Shown piece by piece: positions 7,659 to 15,739 of a DNA stretch of 33,235 nucleotides. The stretch covers positions 1 to 33,235 of the forward strand of contig NZ_BMMK01000022.1 of assembly GCF_014645795.1 (NCBI RefSeq), read 5' to 3'. Origin of the DNA: Longimycelium tulufanense. GTDB lineage: Bacteria; Actinomycetota; Actinomycetes; Mycobacteriales; Pseudonocardiaceae. The notes below the pieces were generated by a model. It saw only the letters and a list, made by a program, of their open reading frames with translations, did not search any database and had not been told where the DNA came from. The stretch's first letter is position 1. Every line of letters starts with the position of its first letter. The position numbers were made by a program, and so were the translations under genes.

Positions 7659-7997
7659 GAAGGTGCCTGCCATGATCACTGGTTCTGCGCTTCCCCCGAA
7701 TCCCGGTTCTCGTCGGTATCGCCACCGGGAAGGGGCCGCAGCGTCCGCGCAACGCCGACGCGTACGCCTATCACGCTCACCGTGCCCGCGCGGCGGTGGC
7801 CGTGACGAACCGGTGGATCTCGAGCGTATCCCGAACGACGCCTGCATAGTGCTGATCTTCCACCGGAAACACTTCCGCCAGCACCGCATCGCCATCACGG
7901 AACGCATCGAGTTCGATGGCTCCGCCTCACCGGGAGCCCTGGGTCGATGCTCAGGTGCGGCTGCCCGCTGGACGATCGAACAACAGGTCCTTCTGCG
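7659..7997. other. Probable gene remnant between convergent genes
   Basis: ATG 7672 opens a frame that soon turns Arg-rich, while another frame over 7700-7850 looks coding (RPRNADAYAYHAHRARAAVA, then VTNRWISSV) and stops at TAG 7847-7849 but has no start. A short frameshifted or truncated gene is the most economical explanation. No hairpin comparable to those in other gaps was noticed. Confidence 0.3.
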
Positions 7998-9278
7998 TCA
8001 GCCGGGGGGAAGCGTCGCGGGCGGCCTTCGGCCGCGGGGCAGGACGTCGGGCAGTGGGTCGTGGACAGCCCATTCCAGCAGAGGGTGGCCCGCACCACGG
8101 TAGTGTGCCTGCTTGATTCGTTTGCGCTGCTCGTAGTCCTCGCGACCGCGGATTCCCCACACCTCCACATAGGTGTGTGGTGTGGTGTCCAGCAGCACGA
8201 AGTCAGGAAAGACACCGGTTCCGTCGTAGCGCAGCGGTTTGAGGAAGGCGCGGCCGGCCGCAGTCAGCGCCTCGCTCATGCGCAGTTCGTAGCTGGACTC
8301 GACGGGGATGTAGGTCGCCGAGCACAACATGACGACCGCGTCCTCGATCACCAGATAGCCGTTGCCCGGGTGACGGTCCACCAGGCACAACACCACCTGG
8401 CGGCCGCCGTGCTTGTTGCTGTGGCCGGCGAAGGCCGTCCGGTGGGACCGTCGGAGGCGTTCGTGCAGCGCGCGGGAGGCGAACAGCGGTGCCCGCAGGT
8501 GCGCCAAGCCGATGCGCACCCCGTACGGGGTGGGCTCGACCCGTCGGATCTCCCCCAGCACCAGGCCCCGCCGCCGCTGCGATCCCTCCCCGCTCAGCCG
8601 TGCGGTGAAGGCCTCGAAGTCGGCCGCGTGGCGCGCGCCGGTCGCGGGCCGATACGGCGGCACCACATAGAGCACCGAGGCCAGGGGAAGCCGGTTGACC
8701 ACACACTCGCCGGCCTGCCGGGACAGGCGGGCGTGGCAGATGCCCCAGGTGCGCCGTGGCGCGCGTGGATGCCAGAGCGACAGCCTGGCCTGCTCCCACA
8801 GCCAGTGCAGCAGCGCCAGCAGGCCCAGCGCACGCCGCGACGTACCCCTCGTGGCGTGCGACGGGGTGTCGGCACGCCCCGCCGAGACGGGAGGAGCTGC
8901 GGCGGATCGGGTCCGCAGCGGCACCGCGAGCCGGATCGCGGTGCCCGAGTCGGTGCTGGTGATGGCCTCCCGCGGGTAGCTCGCACTGCCCGAGAGCGCC
9001 GGGTCCGTGCGGTACCAGGGACAGGTCGTGGCATGCAGGTGGCCCTGCTCCGGCCAGCCCGCCAAATGGTAGCGACCGGCCCGACACCGGATCACCAACC
9101 GCTGGGGCCGGTCGGGGTCACACAGGCACTCGGCGTGCCCCACCTCGGCGCGGGCCTTGCCGAACAGGCTGACGAACCGCCCCGGATGGGCGCGCAGCGC
9201 CGCCAGCGGCACCACGCGGCCGGCCAGCCGCACCCGGGCACCACCGGCGTGATCGGGCTCCTCGTCTGCTGCGCTCAC
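7998..9278 (-). CDS. DUF1173-like protein with nuclease-like C-terminus
   Basis: A 426-residue protein on the minus strand, ATG 9278. The N-terminal ~100 residues carry cysteine/histidine motifs (HAECLCDPDRPQ, HATTCPWYR) that could bind zinc. The centre includes a hydrophobic helix around LLALLHWLWEQ. The C-terminus reads FPDFVLLDTTPHTYVEVWG then DYEQRKRIK (Asp359, Glu372, Trp374, Lys residues ~386-389). This matches the PD-x(n)-ExW/K pattern of restriction-endonuclease-like folds such as CoiA-like or EYWG-type nucleases. The overall architecture recalls DUF1173 proteins of conjugative elements, but that assignment is from memory. It may act on DNA; catalysis is inferred only from the motif. 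The 16 bases before B1-side noncoding DNA show no operon partner. Confidence 0.7.
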   Translation of the reverse strand: MSAADEEPDHAGGARVRLAGRVVPLAALRAHPGRFVSLFGKARAEVGHAECLCDPDRPQRLVIRCRAGRYHLAGWPEQGHLHATTCPWYRTDPALSGSASYPREAITSTDSGTAIRLAVPLRTRSAAAPPVSAGRADTPSHATRGTSRRALGLLALLHWLWEQARLSLWHPRAPRRTWGICHARLSRQAGECVVNRLPLASVLYVVPPYRPATGARHAADFEAFTARLSGEGSQRRRGLVLGEIRRVEPTPYGVRIGLAHLRAPLFASRALHERLRRSHRTAFAGHSNKHGGRQVVLCLVDRHPGNGYLVIEDAVVMLCSATYIPVESSYELRMSEALTAAGRAFLKPLRYDGTGVFPDFVLLDTTPHTYVEVWGIRGREDYEQRKRIKQAHYRGAGHPLLEWAVHDPLPDVLPRGRRPPATLPPG

Positions 9279-9474
9279 GGCGTTTCCCCCTCACACAACC
9301 CCGATGCTGACCCACGGATGGAGGACGAACAACCGCATGCCAGGCCCCCGGTGCCTGCACGACCCCGTCACCGGGCTTCCCGCTGACGCCCGGGAGTGCA
9401 CGCCCCCAGGGAGCGACGCCGCACACCACGAGGAGTCCACAAGGGACCACAAGGTGTGGTGAAGGGCCCCCTTG

Positions 9475-9685
9475 CGGTGGTGGTGTGCTGACCTCCGAGG
9501 CCAGCACACCGGAAGGGGTTCGCGCGCCAGGGATTCCGGCCCATCCGGGCCGGTGAGACACGCCTCGCTGCGCTCGGTCGCCTTCGGCGATCCCACCGGC
9601 CCGAACGAGCCTCCAACCCTGGCGCGCCCCTGCGGGCCCCTCCCGGTGTGCTCAGGCCAAGGGCCCCGTCAGCACACCACCACCG
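9475..9685. repeat. Structured intergenic repeat, family B copy 1
   Basis: A four-tier nested inverted repeat. CGGTGGTGGTGTGCTGAC (9475-9492) pairs with 9668-9685 over 18 bp. AGCACACCGG (9503-9512) pairs with 9643-9652, GCGCGCCAGGG (9522-9532) with 9617-9627, and CGGGCCGGTG (9546-9555) with 9594-9603. The core 9552-9582 is identical over 31 nt to 29226-29256, and GGCGATCCCACC (9586-9597) is shared too. It fills the gap upstream of the gene at 9702. The stretch 9279-9474 has no supported gene. Confidence 0.8.
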
Positions 9686-9701
9686 AAACGGGGTCAACGC
9701 G

Positions 9702-10004
9702 ATGAGCCGGCACTACCTCACGCCGACGGACAGGACGACGTTCGATCACATCGTGGTCGGCTGGGACCGCCCCCTGGGCAGTTTCTTCGCCGACGCCGTC
9801 CCGGTCAGCACCACCCCGAAGGGCGAGGAGATCGTCGAGGAACTGATCGGGCTGACCGACCGTGTCACCGACCCGCAGACGGTCATCGACGTGGTCGCGC
9901 CCTACGCGCAGATCCCCACCGACCTGGCGTCGACGTTGGCCGACGAGGTCCGCAGGTCCCCTCTCGCCACGATCGACGAACACAACCGCGTCCAGACCTG
10001 GTGA
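9702..10004 (+). CDS. Hypothetical protein (100 aa)
   Basis: First gene of the long plus-strand array. ATG 9702 begins MSRHYLTPTDRTTFDHIVVG and the protein continues with WDRPLGSFFADAV. It ends in a helical region (DLASTLADEVRRSPLATIDE). Third codon positions are strongly G/C. The start directly abuts the family B repeat, whose last arm ends 16 bases upstream, so the repeat would form part of its leader or promoter. No domain recognised. The small acidic fold resembles other uncharacterised plasmid proteins of actinomycetes. Confidence 0.65.
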   Translation: MSRHYLTPTDRTTFDHIVVGWDRPLGSFFADAVPVSTTPKGEEIVEELIGLTDRVTDPQTVIDVVAPYAQIPTDLASTLADEVRRSPLATIDEHNRVQTW

Positions 10005-10011
10005 CCGTTCA

Positions 10012-10046
10012 GCGGGTGGGCCGAGGCCCGGGGCCGGCCCACCCGC
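10012..10046 (+). terminator. 11-bp hairpin after the 9702 gene
   Basis: GCGGGTGGGCC (10012-10022) pairs perfectly with GGCCCACCCGC (10036-10046), 8 bases after the stop at 10004. No T-tract follows. Position fits a terminator or mRNA-end stabiliser. Confidence 0.55.
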
Positions 10047-10165
10047 AACCCTCTGCGCGGCGGCCGCGTCGTGCCCCGAGACGCCCGACCTTTTCCTGGC
10101 GGGCGCCGGGGGACCGTCCACACGCCGATCCCCGCCACGACCCGACGAACACCTGGAGCTGCCCC

Positions 10166-10531
10166 ATGCCCGGGCCGTTGCCCACCGACCGTGAACAACT
10201 CCGTCACCTGCTCCTGAACCTGCTCGCCGCCCTGGACACCGCCCCACCGAGCGTGCTGAAGGCCGTGGCCGCCGAACGCCAACGCGACCTCCGCGGCGGC
10301 TGCGCCCCCGACGCACCCTCCCTGACCGCAGCAGACCGACTGGCCATGTTGGTCACGGCAGTGGGCAAGGTCGCCCACGAAAACGGTGTCGAGGCCAGTG
10401 ACTTCCCCGACAAACTGCGCGACACGCTGATCCGGGTCGTCGCCATCGGACTCGGCTGGCTGGACCACCTTGGCGACCCCCTCGACCCCGACGAGGCCGA
10501 CGAACCCGACGAATTCGATTCCCCCTTCTAA
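10166..10531 (+). CDS. Hypothetical helical protein with acidic tail
   Basis: ATG 10166 follows CTGGAGC at suitable distance, giving 121 residues; the longer frame from 10001 is rejected because its N-terminus is proline/arginine nonsense overlapping the hairpin. The protein is helical (REQLRHLLLNLLAALDTAPP, then LTAADRLAMLVTAVGKVAHE, then LRDTLIRVVAIGLGWLDHLG) and ends in an Asp/Glu/Pro tail (DPDEADEPDEFD). Such acidic tails often mediate protein-protein contacts or DNA mimicry. No family recognised. Confidence 0.7.
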   Translation: MPGPLPTDREQLRHLLLNLLAALDTAPPSVLKAVAAERQRDLRGGCAPDAPSLTAADRLAMLVTAVGKVAHENGVEASDFPDKLRDTLIRVVAIGLGWLDHLGDPLDPDEADEPDEFDSPF

Positions 10532-10634
10532 CACCCCGAGCCCCGGAGCACCCACCGCCGGCACGAGTGCGCCCCACCTACACAGCAGAGCACCACCATC
10601 CACTGCTCAATAACGGGAACATCAGGAGGCCACG

Positions 10635-11378
10635 ATGGACATCCAGACCACCACCGGCACCCTCGACCTCAACGAGCGTCACCGGCTCACCTCCACCGAC
10701 CGCGGCTATGTCCAGGCGCTGCGCACCCACGCCCACATCACCCGCCATTACCTGTCCGTCGAGTACGGCGAGAACTGGGACGCCCACTCCCTGCGCGAGC
10801 CGGCACCGGCACCCGTGGTCCGCTCGGTGTGCTCGGCCTACACCTGCGTGACCTACCTGATCGACGCCGTCCCCCTCGACGTGGCCCTGCCCCGTGAGGT
10901 GCGCGGCCACATCGCGGTCATGCGCGAAGCCCACGACGCGCTCACCGGCATGGCCGAGCCCGACGTCAACGCCGTGGCCGCACTGCTGGACGCGGCCGAG
11001 GTCACCGCTACTGCACTCGTCCGGCTCCTCGGCGACCTCACCGAGGCAGCCGAACACCAGGTCGCCACCAGCCCGTACCGAGCAAGCTGGGAGTTCTTCC
11101 GCGACTGTATGCCTGACCAGGTCGACGGATACGAGATCCGGCACGTGGCCGCCTACATCCCCGGCGACCACAGCTCGTATGCCTCCGCTCTCGTGATCAC
11201 CCGCACCCCCGGCCGCTGGCACACCCACCTGTTGGTCTGGGACCACGACAGCGACACCACCGAGTGGCAGCTCTACGACGGTCACAACGACCTCGGCAGC
11301 CAACACGCCGCCGACATGGACGTCCAGAAGCGGTCACACACCAATGCGAAGGCCCGCCGCGTGAGCCACACACTCTGA
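10635..11378 (+). CDS. Hypothetical protein (247 aa)
   Basis: ATG 10635 is preceded by AGGAGGCCACG. The N-terminal half is helical (YVQALRTHAHITRHYLSVEY, later NAVAALLDAAEVTATALVRL). The C-terminal part looks like an alpha/beta domain ending RWHTHLLVWDHDSDTTEWQL. The extreme C-terminus is basic (KRSHTNAKARRVS). No catalytic motif is evident. It is followed by a strong hairpin at 11388-11422, so it probably ends a transcription unit. A minus-strand frame entering from the right overlaps its last 180 bases but is considered less likely. Confidence 0.7.
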   Translation: MDIQTTTGTLDLNERHRLTSTDRGYVQALRTHAHITRHYLSVEYGENWDAHSLREPAPAPVVRSVCSAYTCVTYLIDAVPLDVALPREVRGHIAVMREAHDALTGMAEPDVNAVAALLDAAEVTATALVRLLGDLTEAAEHQVATSPYRASWEFFRDCMPDQVDGYEIRHVAAYIPGDHSSYASALVITRTPGRWHTHLLVWDHDSDTTEWQLYDGHNDLGSQHAADMDVQKRSHTNAKARRVSHTL

Positions 11379-11387
11379 ACACACACG

Positions 11388-11422
11388 GCGTCCCCGGACA
11401 CAGGATCGGTGTTCGGGGACGC
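11388..11422 (+). terminator. Hairpin terminator after the 10635 gene
   Basis: GCGTCCCCG (11388-11396) pairs with CGGGGACGC (11414-11422), and the stem extends inward through GACAC/GTGTT. It starts 10 bases after the stop. Confidence 0.65.
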
Positions 11423-11703
11423 TTCCGCAGTGGCCGATCCCCGGCGATCAGGCGCAGCATCTCGCCGCGCGGCCCGCTACTGGCGTGCCAGGGCGCCCCA
11501 TCATCGCTGATCAGGCATACCTGCCCGATCCTTCCCCAGCACGGCAACCCCAAGTAGGAGAGGCAGGTCTGGTCGGCCACACCGGTACGAGTGTCGGGCC
11601 GCCAGGTCGAGATCCCCACCCCGTCAGCCCTGGCGTACGTCCGGTCAAGCTGACCCGGGCACAGGCCCGCACCCCACCAGAACACGTTCCCGTCGGCGAC
11701 CAG

Positions 11704-11743
11704 GGCCGGCCCCACCCGACGAGCTGGTCGGGTGGGGCCGGCC
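11704..11743. repeat. 17-bp perfect inverted repeat
   Basis: GGCCGGCCCCACCCGAC (11704-11720) pairs perfectly with GTCGGGTGGGGCCGGCC (11727-11743), loop GAGCTG. No T-tract. It could terminate a minus- or plus-strand transcript or belong to the private hairpins typical of this array. Confidence 0.65.
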
Positions 11744-11916
11744 GGTGCAGCGCCCCGGACGGCGATCCGCTGCCCGGCATCACCCTGCCCGCCGGCGAAA
11801 TCCTGGCCTGGCCCGACGGTGAACAGGCCGAGGTCGTGGCCCGGTTCACCCCACACCCCGCCGACCAGGCGACCAACCGCTAACCCCAGATTCCGGCGGA
11901 GTTCACCGCCCCCACA

Positions 11917-11978
11917 GCACACAGGCCCGGCCCCATCCATCCGTCGCGAACCGGATGGATGGGGCCGGGCCTGTGTGC
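11917..11978. repeat. 27-bp perfect inverted repeat
   Basis: The arms 11917-11943 and 11952-11978 are perfectly complementary over 27 bases (arm starts GCACACAGGCCCGGCCCCAT) around the 8-base loop TCGCGAAC. This is the longest perfect stem in the window. It begins 33 bases after the plus-strand stop at 11883 and ends ~90 bases before the DUF3560 start. It could act as terminator, cruciform or protein-binding site. Confidence 0.8.
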
Positions 11979-12070
11979 GCAGTGGGCCCTGCGCGGGTCG
12001 TGACCTGGCTACCGCGGACCGGCTCGGCCCGCACCACCACCTGGAGCCGATGGCAAGAAGGGAATTCGTG

Positions 12071-13156
12071 ATGACCGCCCACACCTCGGGCACCACCCTG
12101 ACCATCCACCACGACTACGAGTCCGGCACGACGGTGCAGGGCACCACCCGCGGCAGCGCGGCCCACCAGGCGCTCAAGGCCCATCGGTCCTGGGTGTGGT
12201 CACGGTATGCCGGCGCGTGGCTACTGCGGTCCTCCCGGCACCGGCAGTCCAAGCCCTCCGCGATCGCCGAGATCGAACGGGTACTCACCGGGCTCGGTTA
12301 CACCGTCGAGCAGGACATCGACGACGCCCTGCCCAGCGTCGCCCAACAGGAGGCCGACCTGGCCGCGCGGATGGAGGAGCGGGTCGACCGGCTTACCGAA
12401 CGCGCCGGCAGGCAGGCCGCCAAGGCGGCCGCCACGCGAGCCAAGGCCGACGCCGTCTTCGCCACCATCCCGCTTGGCCAACCCATGCTGGCCGACCACC
12501 ACAGCTACCGCGCTGACCGCAACCGGCGCGAGCGCGCCTGGGCCAACCTGGACACGTCGATCGAGCAGGCCGACTACGCCGCCGAGCTGGCCCGCCGGGC
12601 CGAGACCGCCGCCCACCACAGGGGAGCCCGGAACAACCCGGTCACCGTGGCCAACCGGATCGAGACGCTGGAGGCCAACCAGCGGCGGTTCCAGCGCGAA
12701 CTCGAGGGCGAGCCAGGCTGGATCACGACCACCGACGAGCACGGCCAGCCCCAGCACCGGTGGGGGATCCGCCGCCCCAGCGCCGAGCGCGCCGGCCATC
12801 TGCGGCGCGAGCTGGCCACCCTCGGCGAGCAGATCGCCTACTGGAAGGACGTCTACGCCCAGCTCCAGGCCGAGGGCACAGCCTCCCCCCTCGGCCCAGG
12901 CCAGGTCAGCAAGGGTCACTGGGTGGCCTGCCGCGGCATGTGGATGCGCGTGGTCCGGGTCAACACCAAGTCGGTCAGCGTGCCGAACCCGATCTACCCG
13001 CCGCCACAGCCCGGGGAGAAAGAGACCACCGTGACGATCCCCTGGCACAAGCTCTCCGGGCACCGCACCCCCGAACAGATGCCACCCGAGTTCGTCGAGG
13101 CCTACGACGCGCCGGGCACCAACCGAGTCACCCTGCGCCTGCGGGAGCAGACCTAA
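12071..13156 (+). CDS. DUF3560 domain-containing protein
   Basis: A 361-residue protein, ATG 12071 with AGAAGGGAA upstream. Residues ~1-85 form a small alpha/beta domain (TLTIHHDYESGTTVQGTTRG, then SWVWSRYAGAWLLRSSRHRQ) typical of actinobacterial plasmid proteins. Residues ~90-175 are a long coiled coil leading into the DUF3560 signature IPLGQPMLADHHSYRADRNR, followed by a second helical region. The C-terminal ~70 residues (KGHWVACRGMWMRVVRVNTK) look like a beta-rich domain. DUF3560 proteins are common on plasmids and phages of actinomycetes but have no proven biochemical role. Family call is confident, function unknown. Confidence 0.85.
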   Translation: MTAHTSGTTLTIHHDYESGTTVQGTTRGSAAHQALKAHRSWVWSRYAGAWLLRSSRHRQSKPSAIAEIERVLTGLGYTVEQDIDDALPSVAQQEADLAARMEERVDRLTERAGRQAAKAAATRAKADAVFATIPLGQPMLADHHSYRADRNRRERAWANLDTSIEQADYAAELARRAETAAHHRGARNNPVTVANRIETLEANQRRFQRELEGEPGWITTTDEHGQPQHRWGIRRPSAERAGHLRRELATLGEQIAYWKDVYAQLQAEGTASPLGPGQVSKGHWVACRGMWMRVVRVNTKSVSVPNPIYPPPQPGEKETTVTIPWHKLSGHRTPEQMPPEFVEAYDAPGTNRVTLRLREQT

Positions 13157-13327
13157 GCAGCAGCCCCGGCCGCGCTGGTCGAACTCCCTCCACACCGGAC
13201 CGCCCCCGGGAGTCCCTAGCTGGACGGGGAGACCACGGACGCGCTGGAGAACCTCCGGGGCCGCCACGACATTCCCGCTGCCGACGCTCGCGGGATGCCT
13301 GCGGTGGGGCGACCTGGCCCGCCCGGT

Positions 13328-13510
13328 CGTGGTGGGGGCTGCGCAGTCTGCGTCGGGTTCGGGTCGCCGTCAAGCCTTCTTCGGCGGCTTGACCGCTCCC
13401 CGTCCCCGACGCGAGGCGAGTGCGCCCCACCACGCGGGGCCATGACGGATCGCCGGTGGTGCGGGACCGGCCAGACCCGCACCACCGGCGGCCACCACGG
13501 AAACCGAGTG
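13328..13510 (+). repeat. Structured intergenic repeat, family A copy 1, with AAACCGAGTG box
   Basis: Outer arms CGTGGTGGGG (13328-13337) and CCCCACCACG (13425-13434) flank the conserved core. The core hairpin is GTCAAGCC (13369-13376), a 9-base loop TTCTTCGGC and GGCTTGAC (13386-13393), followed by CGCTCCCCGTCCCCGACGCG. A second perfect 15-bp hairpin follows (13451-13465 with 13476-13490), then AAACCGAGTG at 13501-13510, 17 bases before the methyltransferase start. The segment 13475-13512 is identical to 17878-17915. Confidence 0.8.
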
Positions 13511-13527
13511 AAAGGAAACGATTCGCC

Positions 13528-14340
13528 GTGGCCGCACTGACCAAAAAGGACGCTCAGCGTCATCGCCAGGCGTGTGCGCTGCTGGCGGCCGACCGTGACC
13601 TCACCGAGGACGAGAAGGAGTTTGTCCTGCAGCACTGGCAGGAGTCCTCGACTGCGGCGAACCGCCTGGAGGGCGCGTTCTTCACGCCGCTGGGCTTGGC
13701 CCGAGATTTGGCCGTGGAGCTGCACGGCTGCCACGGTCCGCGGTTCCTTGACCTGGGTGCCGGTATTGGGCACCTGGCGTTCGCCAACCGGCGCCGGTTC
13801 GCCCACTGCTGGAACGGTGAACCCTGTCGGGAGTTCGTGTGCGTTGAGAAGAACCCGGCCTACGTCGCCGTGGGCCGCCAGGTGATGCCCGAGGCCACCT
13901 GGATCTGCGCGGACATCCTCGATCTGCTGGACATGGTGGACCGGCTTGGTGGGCCGTTCGACGTGGCGATCAGCAACCCACCCTTCGGTGTGCTGCCGCG
14001 CACGCGGAACGCGCCCGGCTACCGCGGCCGCCGCTTCGAGTACCACGTGATCGCGGTGGCTGCCGCGCTCGCCCGCTACGGCGTGTTCCTGGTGCCGCAG
14101 ACCTCCGCGCCGTTCCGCTACAGCGGCTACCCCACCTTCCTGCACAACCAGGGCGACGTCGAATACCAGCGGTTCACCGCCGCCACCGGCCTGGTCCTCA
14201 AGCCCAGCTGCGGCATCGACGCCACCGTCCACGACGACCAGTGGCGCGGCGTCCGACCCCGCGTCGAGATCGTCACCTGCGATCTCACCGACCGCCGCCC
14301 ACCGGTCGCGCCCGGCGGTCAACTCGCACTCGTCCCCTAG
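13528..14340 (+). CDS. DNA adenine methyltransferase-like protein (NPPF)
   Basis: A 270-residue protein. GTG 13528 is chosen because GAAAGGAAACG precedes it and the N-terminus MAALTKKDAQRHRQACALLA is also seen in the decayed copy near 17.9 kb. Residues ~49-65 (GAFFTPLGLARDLAVEL) match the FTP motif of type I/IIG-like N6-adenine methylases. Residues 74-84 (LDLGAGIGHLA) are the S-adenosylmethionine-binding motif I, and NPPF at 150-153 is the catalytic motif IV. No specificity domain or endonuclease is fused or adjacent, so it is probably an orphan methylase protecting or marking element DNA. An RNA or protein target cannot be excluded. Confidence 0.85.
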   Translation: MAALTKKDAQRHRQACALLAADRDLTEDEKEFVLQHWQESSTAANRLEGAFFTPLGLARDLAVELHGCHGPRFLDLGAGIGHLAFANRRRFAHCWNGEPCREFVCVEKNPAYVAVGRQVMPEATWICADILDLLDMVDRLGGPFDVAISNPPFGVLPRTRNAPGYRGRRFEYHVIAVAAALARYGVFLVPQTSAPFRYSGYPTFLHNQGDVEYQRFTAATGLVLKPSCGIDATVHDDQWRGVRPRVEIVTCDLTDRRPPVAPGGQLALVP

Positions 14341-14346
14341 AGCCGC

Positions 14347-14385
14347 TGGGCCACCACGCGGCGCCGTGTGCCCCGTGGTGGCCCA
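14347..14385 (+). terminator. 12-bp hairpin after the methyltransferase gene
   Basis: TGGGCCACCACG (14347-14358) pairs perfectly with CGTGGTGGCCCA (14374-14385), starting 7 bases after the stop. No T-tract. It is followed by the next gene's ribosome site within 40 bases. Confidence 0.6.
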
Positions 14386-14423
14386 CCCCGCACGACACCC
14401 GCCCACGGAAGGAGAACCACCGA

Positions 14424-14813
14424 ATGGTGCCTGACCCGCTCGACCGGATCACCTCCGCATCCCAGCTGCTGCGCGACACCCTGGGCGACCTGCCGGTCGG
14501 CCCACCGTTGGACGTGCCCAGCCTGCATCAGGCGGCGCACGCCCTAGCCGTCCTGTGCCGGGCGGTCGACGCCCTGGCCGTACGGCTGGGCGACCACGCC
14601 ACCGCCTACCGCTCGCCCCACCGTGCCCTGGGCACCGACGACGGCAGCGACCCCCAAGCCCGACTGCAGCGCACCGCCGACCAGCTCGCGCTCGCCGCCG
14701 GTTTCCTGGGCAACGCCACCCGGGCCGCCGACTTCGCCTCTCACGAGATCGGCCACCTCGACACCCGCCGCGACGCCGGCGCCGCGGGCACGCTGCCCCG
14801 ACCGCAGAACTGA
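14424..14813 (+). CDS. Hypothetical helical protein (129 aa)
   Basis: ATG 14424 follows GGAAGGAGAACC. The product is all-helical (DRITSASQLLRDTLGDLPVG, then SLHQAAHALAVLCRAVDALA, then LQRTADQLALAAGFLGNATR) and alanine-rich, with a polar C-terminus. No membrane segment or catalytic motif. It sits between two hairpins, so it may be transcribed together with its neighbours but be processed separately. Function unknown. Confidence 0.65.
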   Translation: MVPDPLDRITSASQLLRDTLGDLPVGPPLDVPSLHQAAHALAVLCRAVDALAVRLGDHATAYRSPHRALGTDDGSDPQARLQRTADQLALAAGFLGNATRAADFASHEIGHLDTRRDAGAAGTLPRPQN

Positions 14814-14820
14814 CCAGACC

Positions 14821-14841
14821 CGGGGCGGCCTGACCGCCCCG
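14821..14841 (+). terminator. 8-bp GC hairpin
   Basis: CGGGGCGG (14821-14828) pairs with CCGCCCCG (14834-14841), 8 bases after the stop at 14813. It is a private intergenic hairpin of the array type; termination strength is uncertain. Confidence 0.5.
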
Positions 14842-14866
14842 CGATGTGTGCATGAAAGGCAGGACG

Positions 14867-15139
14867 ATGCCCGACCTCGACCGACACGTGCCGGCGATGA
14901 CCGTCGTTGTGGTCGCCGACGGTGTGGACGCCAGCGATGTGCACCACATCGCCGAACAGGACCTCCGCCACGCCCTCACCGCGGCCGGCGACCCGCTCAC
15001 CACCCGCACCCACACCGGCCACCTCCGCTCGGCACAGGTACTCGACGTGATGAGCACAGCCGCCGCACTGCACACCGGTGCCCTGCTCCTCCAGCCCGCC
15101 ACACGGTTCCGACCTGCCCCCGTCACCGATGGCCCATGA
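14867..15139 (+). CDS. Hypothetical protein (90 aa)
   Basis: ATG 14867 lies 7 bases after AAAGGCAGGA. The protein starts MPDLDRHVPAMTVVVVADGV, a beta-strand-like opening, then DASDVHHIAEQDLRHALTAA as a helix and further alternating elements, suggesting a small alpha/beta sandwich. No cysteines or known motif. Downstream, the gap to the next start (15196) is 56 bases. Function unknown. Confidence 0.6.
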   Translation: MPDLDRHVPAMTVVVVADGVDASDVHHIAEQDLRHALTAAGDPLTTRTHTGHLRSAQVLDVMSTAAALHTGALLLQPATRFRPAPVTDGP

Positions 15140-15195
15140 CTCACCGGGCTCTCCGCGGCTCGGCCCGCCGCCACAGTGACCAAGGGACAGCCCCG

Positions 15196-15739
15196 ATGGA
15201 CCTGACAATCACCCCGCCACCCGGCGACCACCGAACCCGGATGCAGTGGCTGTGCGCCAAAACCGGCTGCCGCGTCAACTCCACGGCACGCCCGCCAGAT
15301 CTTCTCTCTGCTGGACCAGCTCGACGCGGCCGAGCGGGTGAGACCCCACCACCCCTGGAGTGCACGCGATGACCAGATCGTGCCGAGCGCCCCTCCTGGC
15401 AGCTGCTGTGCTGCGGTGTCGCGGGTGACCGGCCAACGGCCGCGTCTCGCCTACGACTGGCAGTCCGACACCGTCTACATCCCGCGCTGGGGCCGCACGC
15501 CACGCGTCGAGCTGGTTACACACACCCACACCTGCCCTGACGGCACCCCGGTGCACGTCACGGCGCAGTGGGTGGTGACGACCAGCACGACCGTCTACCG
15601 CTGGCTCGTCGACGGACAGCCCGCCGGCACCACGACGGCGCGGTGTGGTGCGGACACCCCACCGGACTGGTCGGCGATCGACGCCACGCACCCGAGCAGA
15701 ACCGACCCCGCCACCCTCACGACCGGAGAGGAAACGACG
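15196..15739 (+). pseudogene. Frameshifted ORF running in frame into the ATPase gene
   Basis: ATG 15196 (AAGGGACAG upstream) begins MDLTITPPPGDHRTRMQWLC and stays coding-like to about 15285 (CRVNSTAR). From 15293 a different frame carries the signal: RQIFSLLDQLDAAERV, later LAYDWQSDTVYIPRWGRTPR and VTAQWVVTTSTTVYRWLVDG. One shift near 15285-15293 joins them. This second frame has no stop before ATG 15740, so it is continuous with the P-loop ATPase. Either a small beta-rich protein has lost its stop, or an N-terminal domain is fused to the ATPase (from GTG 15338, 445 residues). The WDxQSDTVY region is unassigned. Confidence 0.5.

Larger units (their letters stand above)
11423..12070. other. 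648-base gap with competing short coding signals
   Basis: No intact gene is convincing. On the minus strand a frame over about 11400-11720 (VADGNVFWWGAGLCPGQLDR, later CLSYLGLPCWGRIGQVCLIS) has high GC3 and could start at GTG 11734. On the plus strand a frame over 11690-11883 (ITLPAGEILAWPDGEQAEVV) has high GC3 and stops at 11881-11883 but lacks a start. Two strong inverted repeats lie here and are listed separately. Either strand could hold a decayed gene. Confidence 0.35.

Noticed and set aside
7947-9386. 479-residue plus-strand open frame
   Set aside because: It is antisense to the DUF1173-like gene; the minus frame has recognisable motifs and GC3 pattern while this one is low-complexity.
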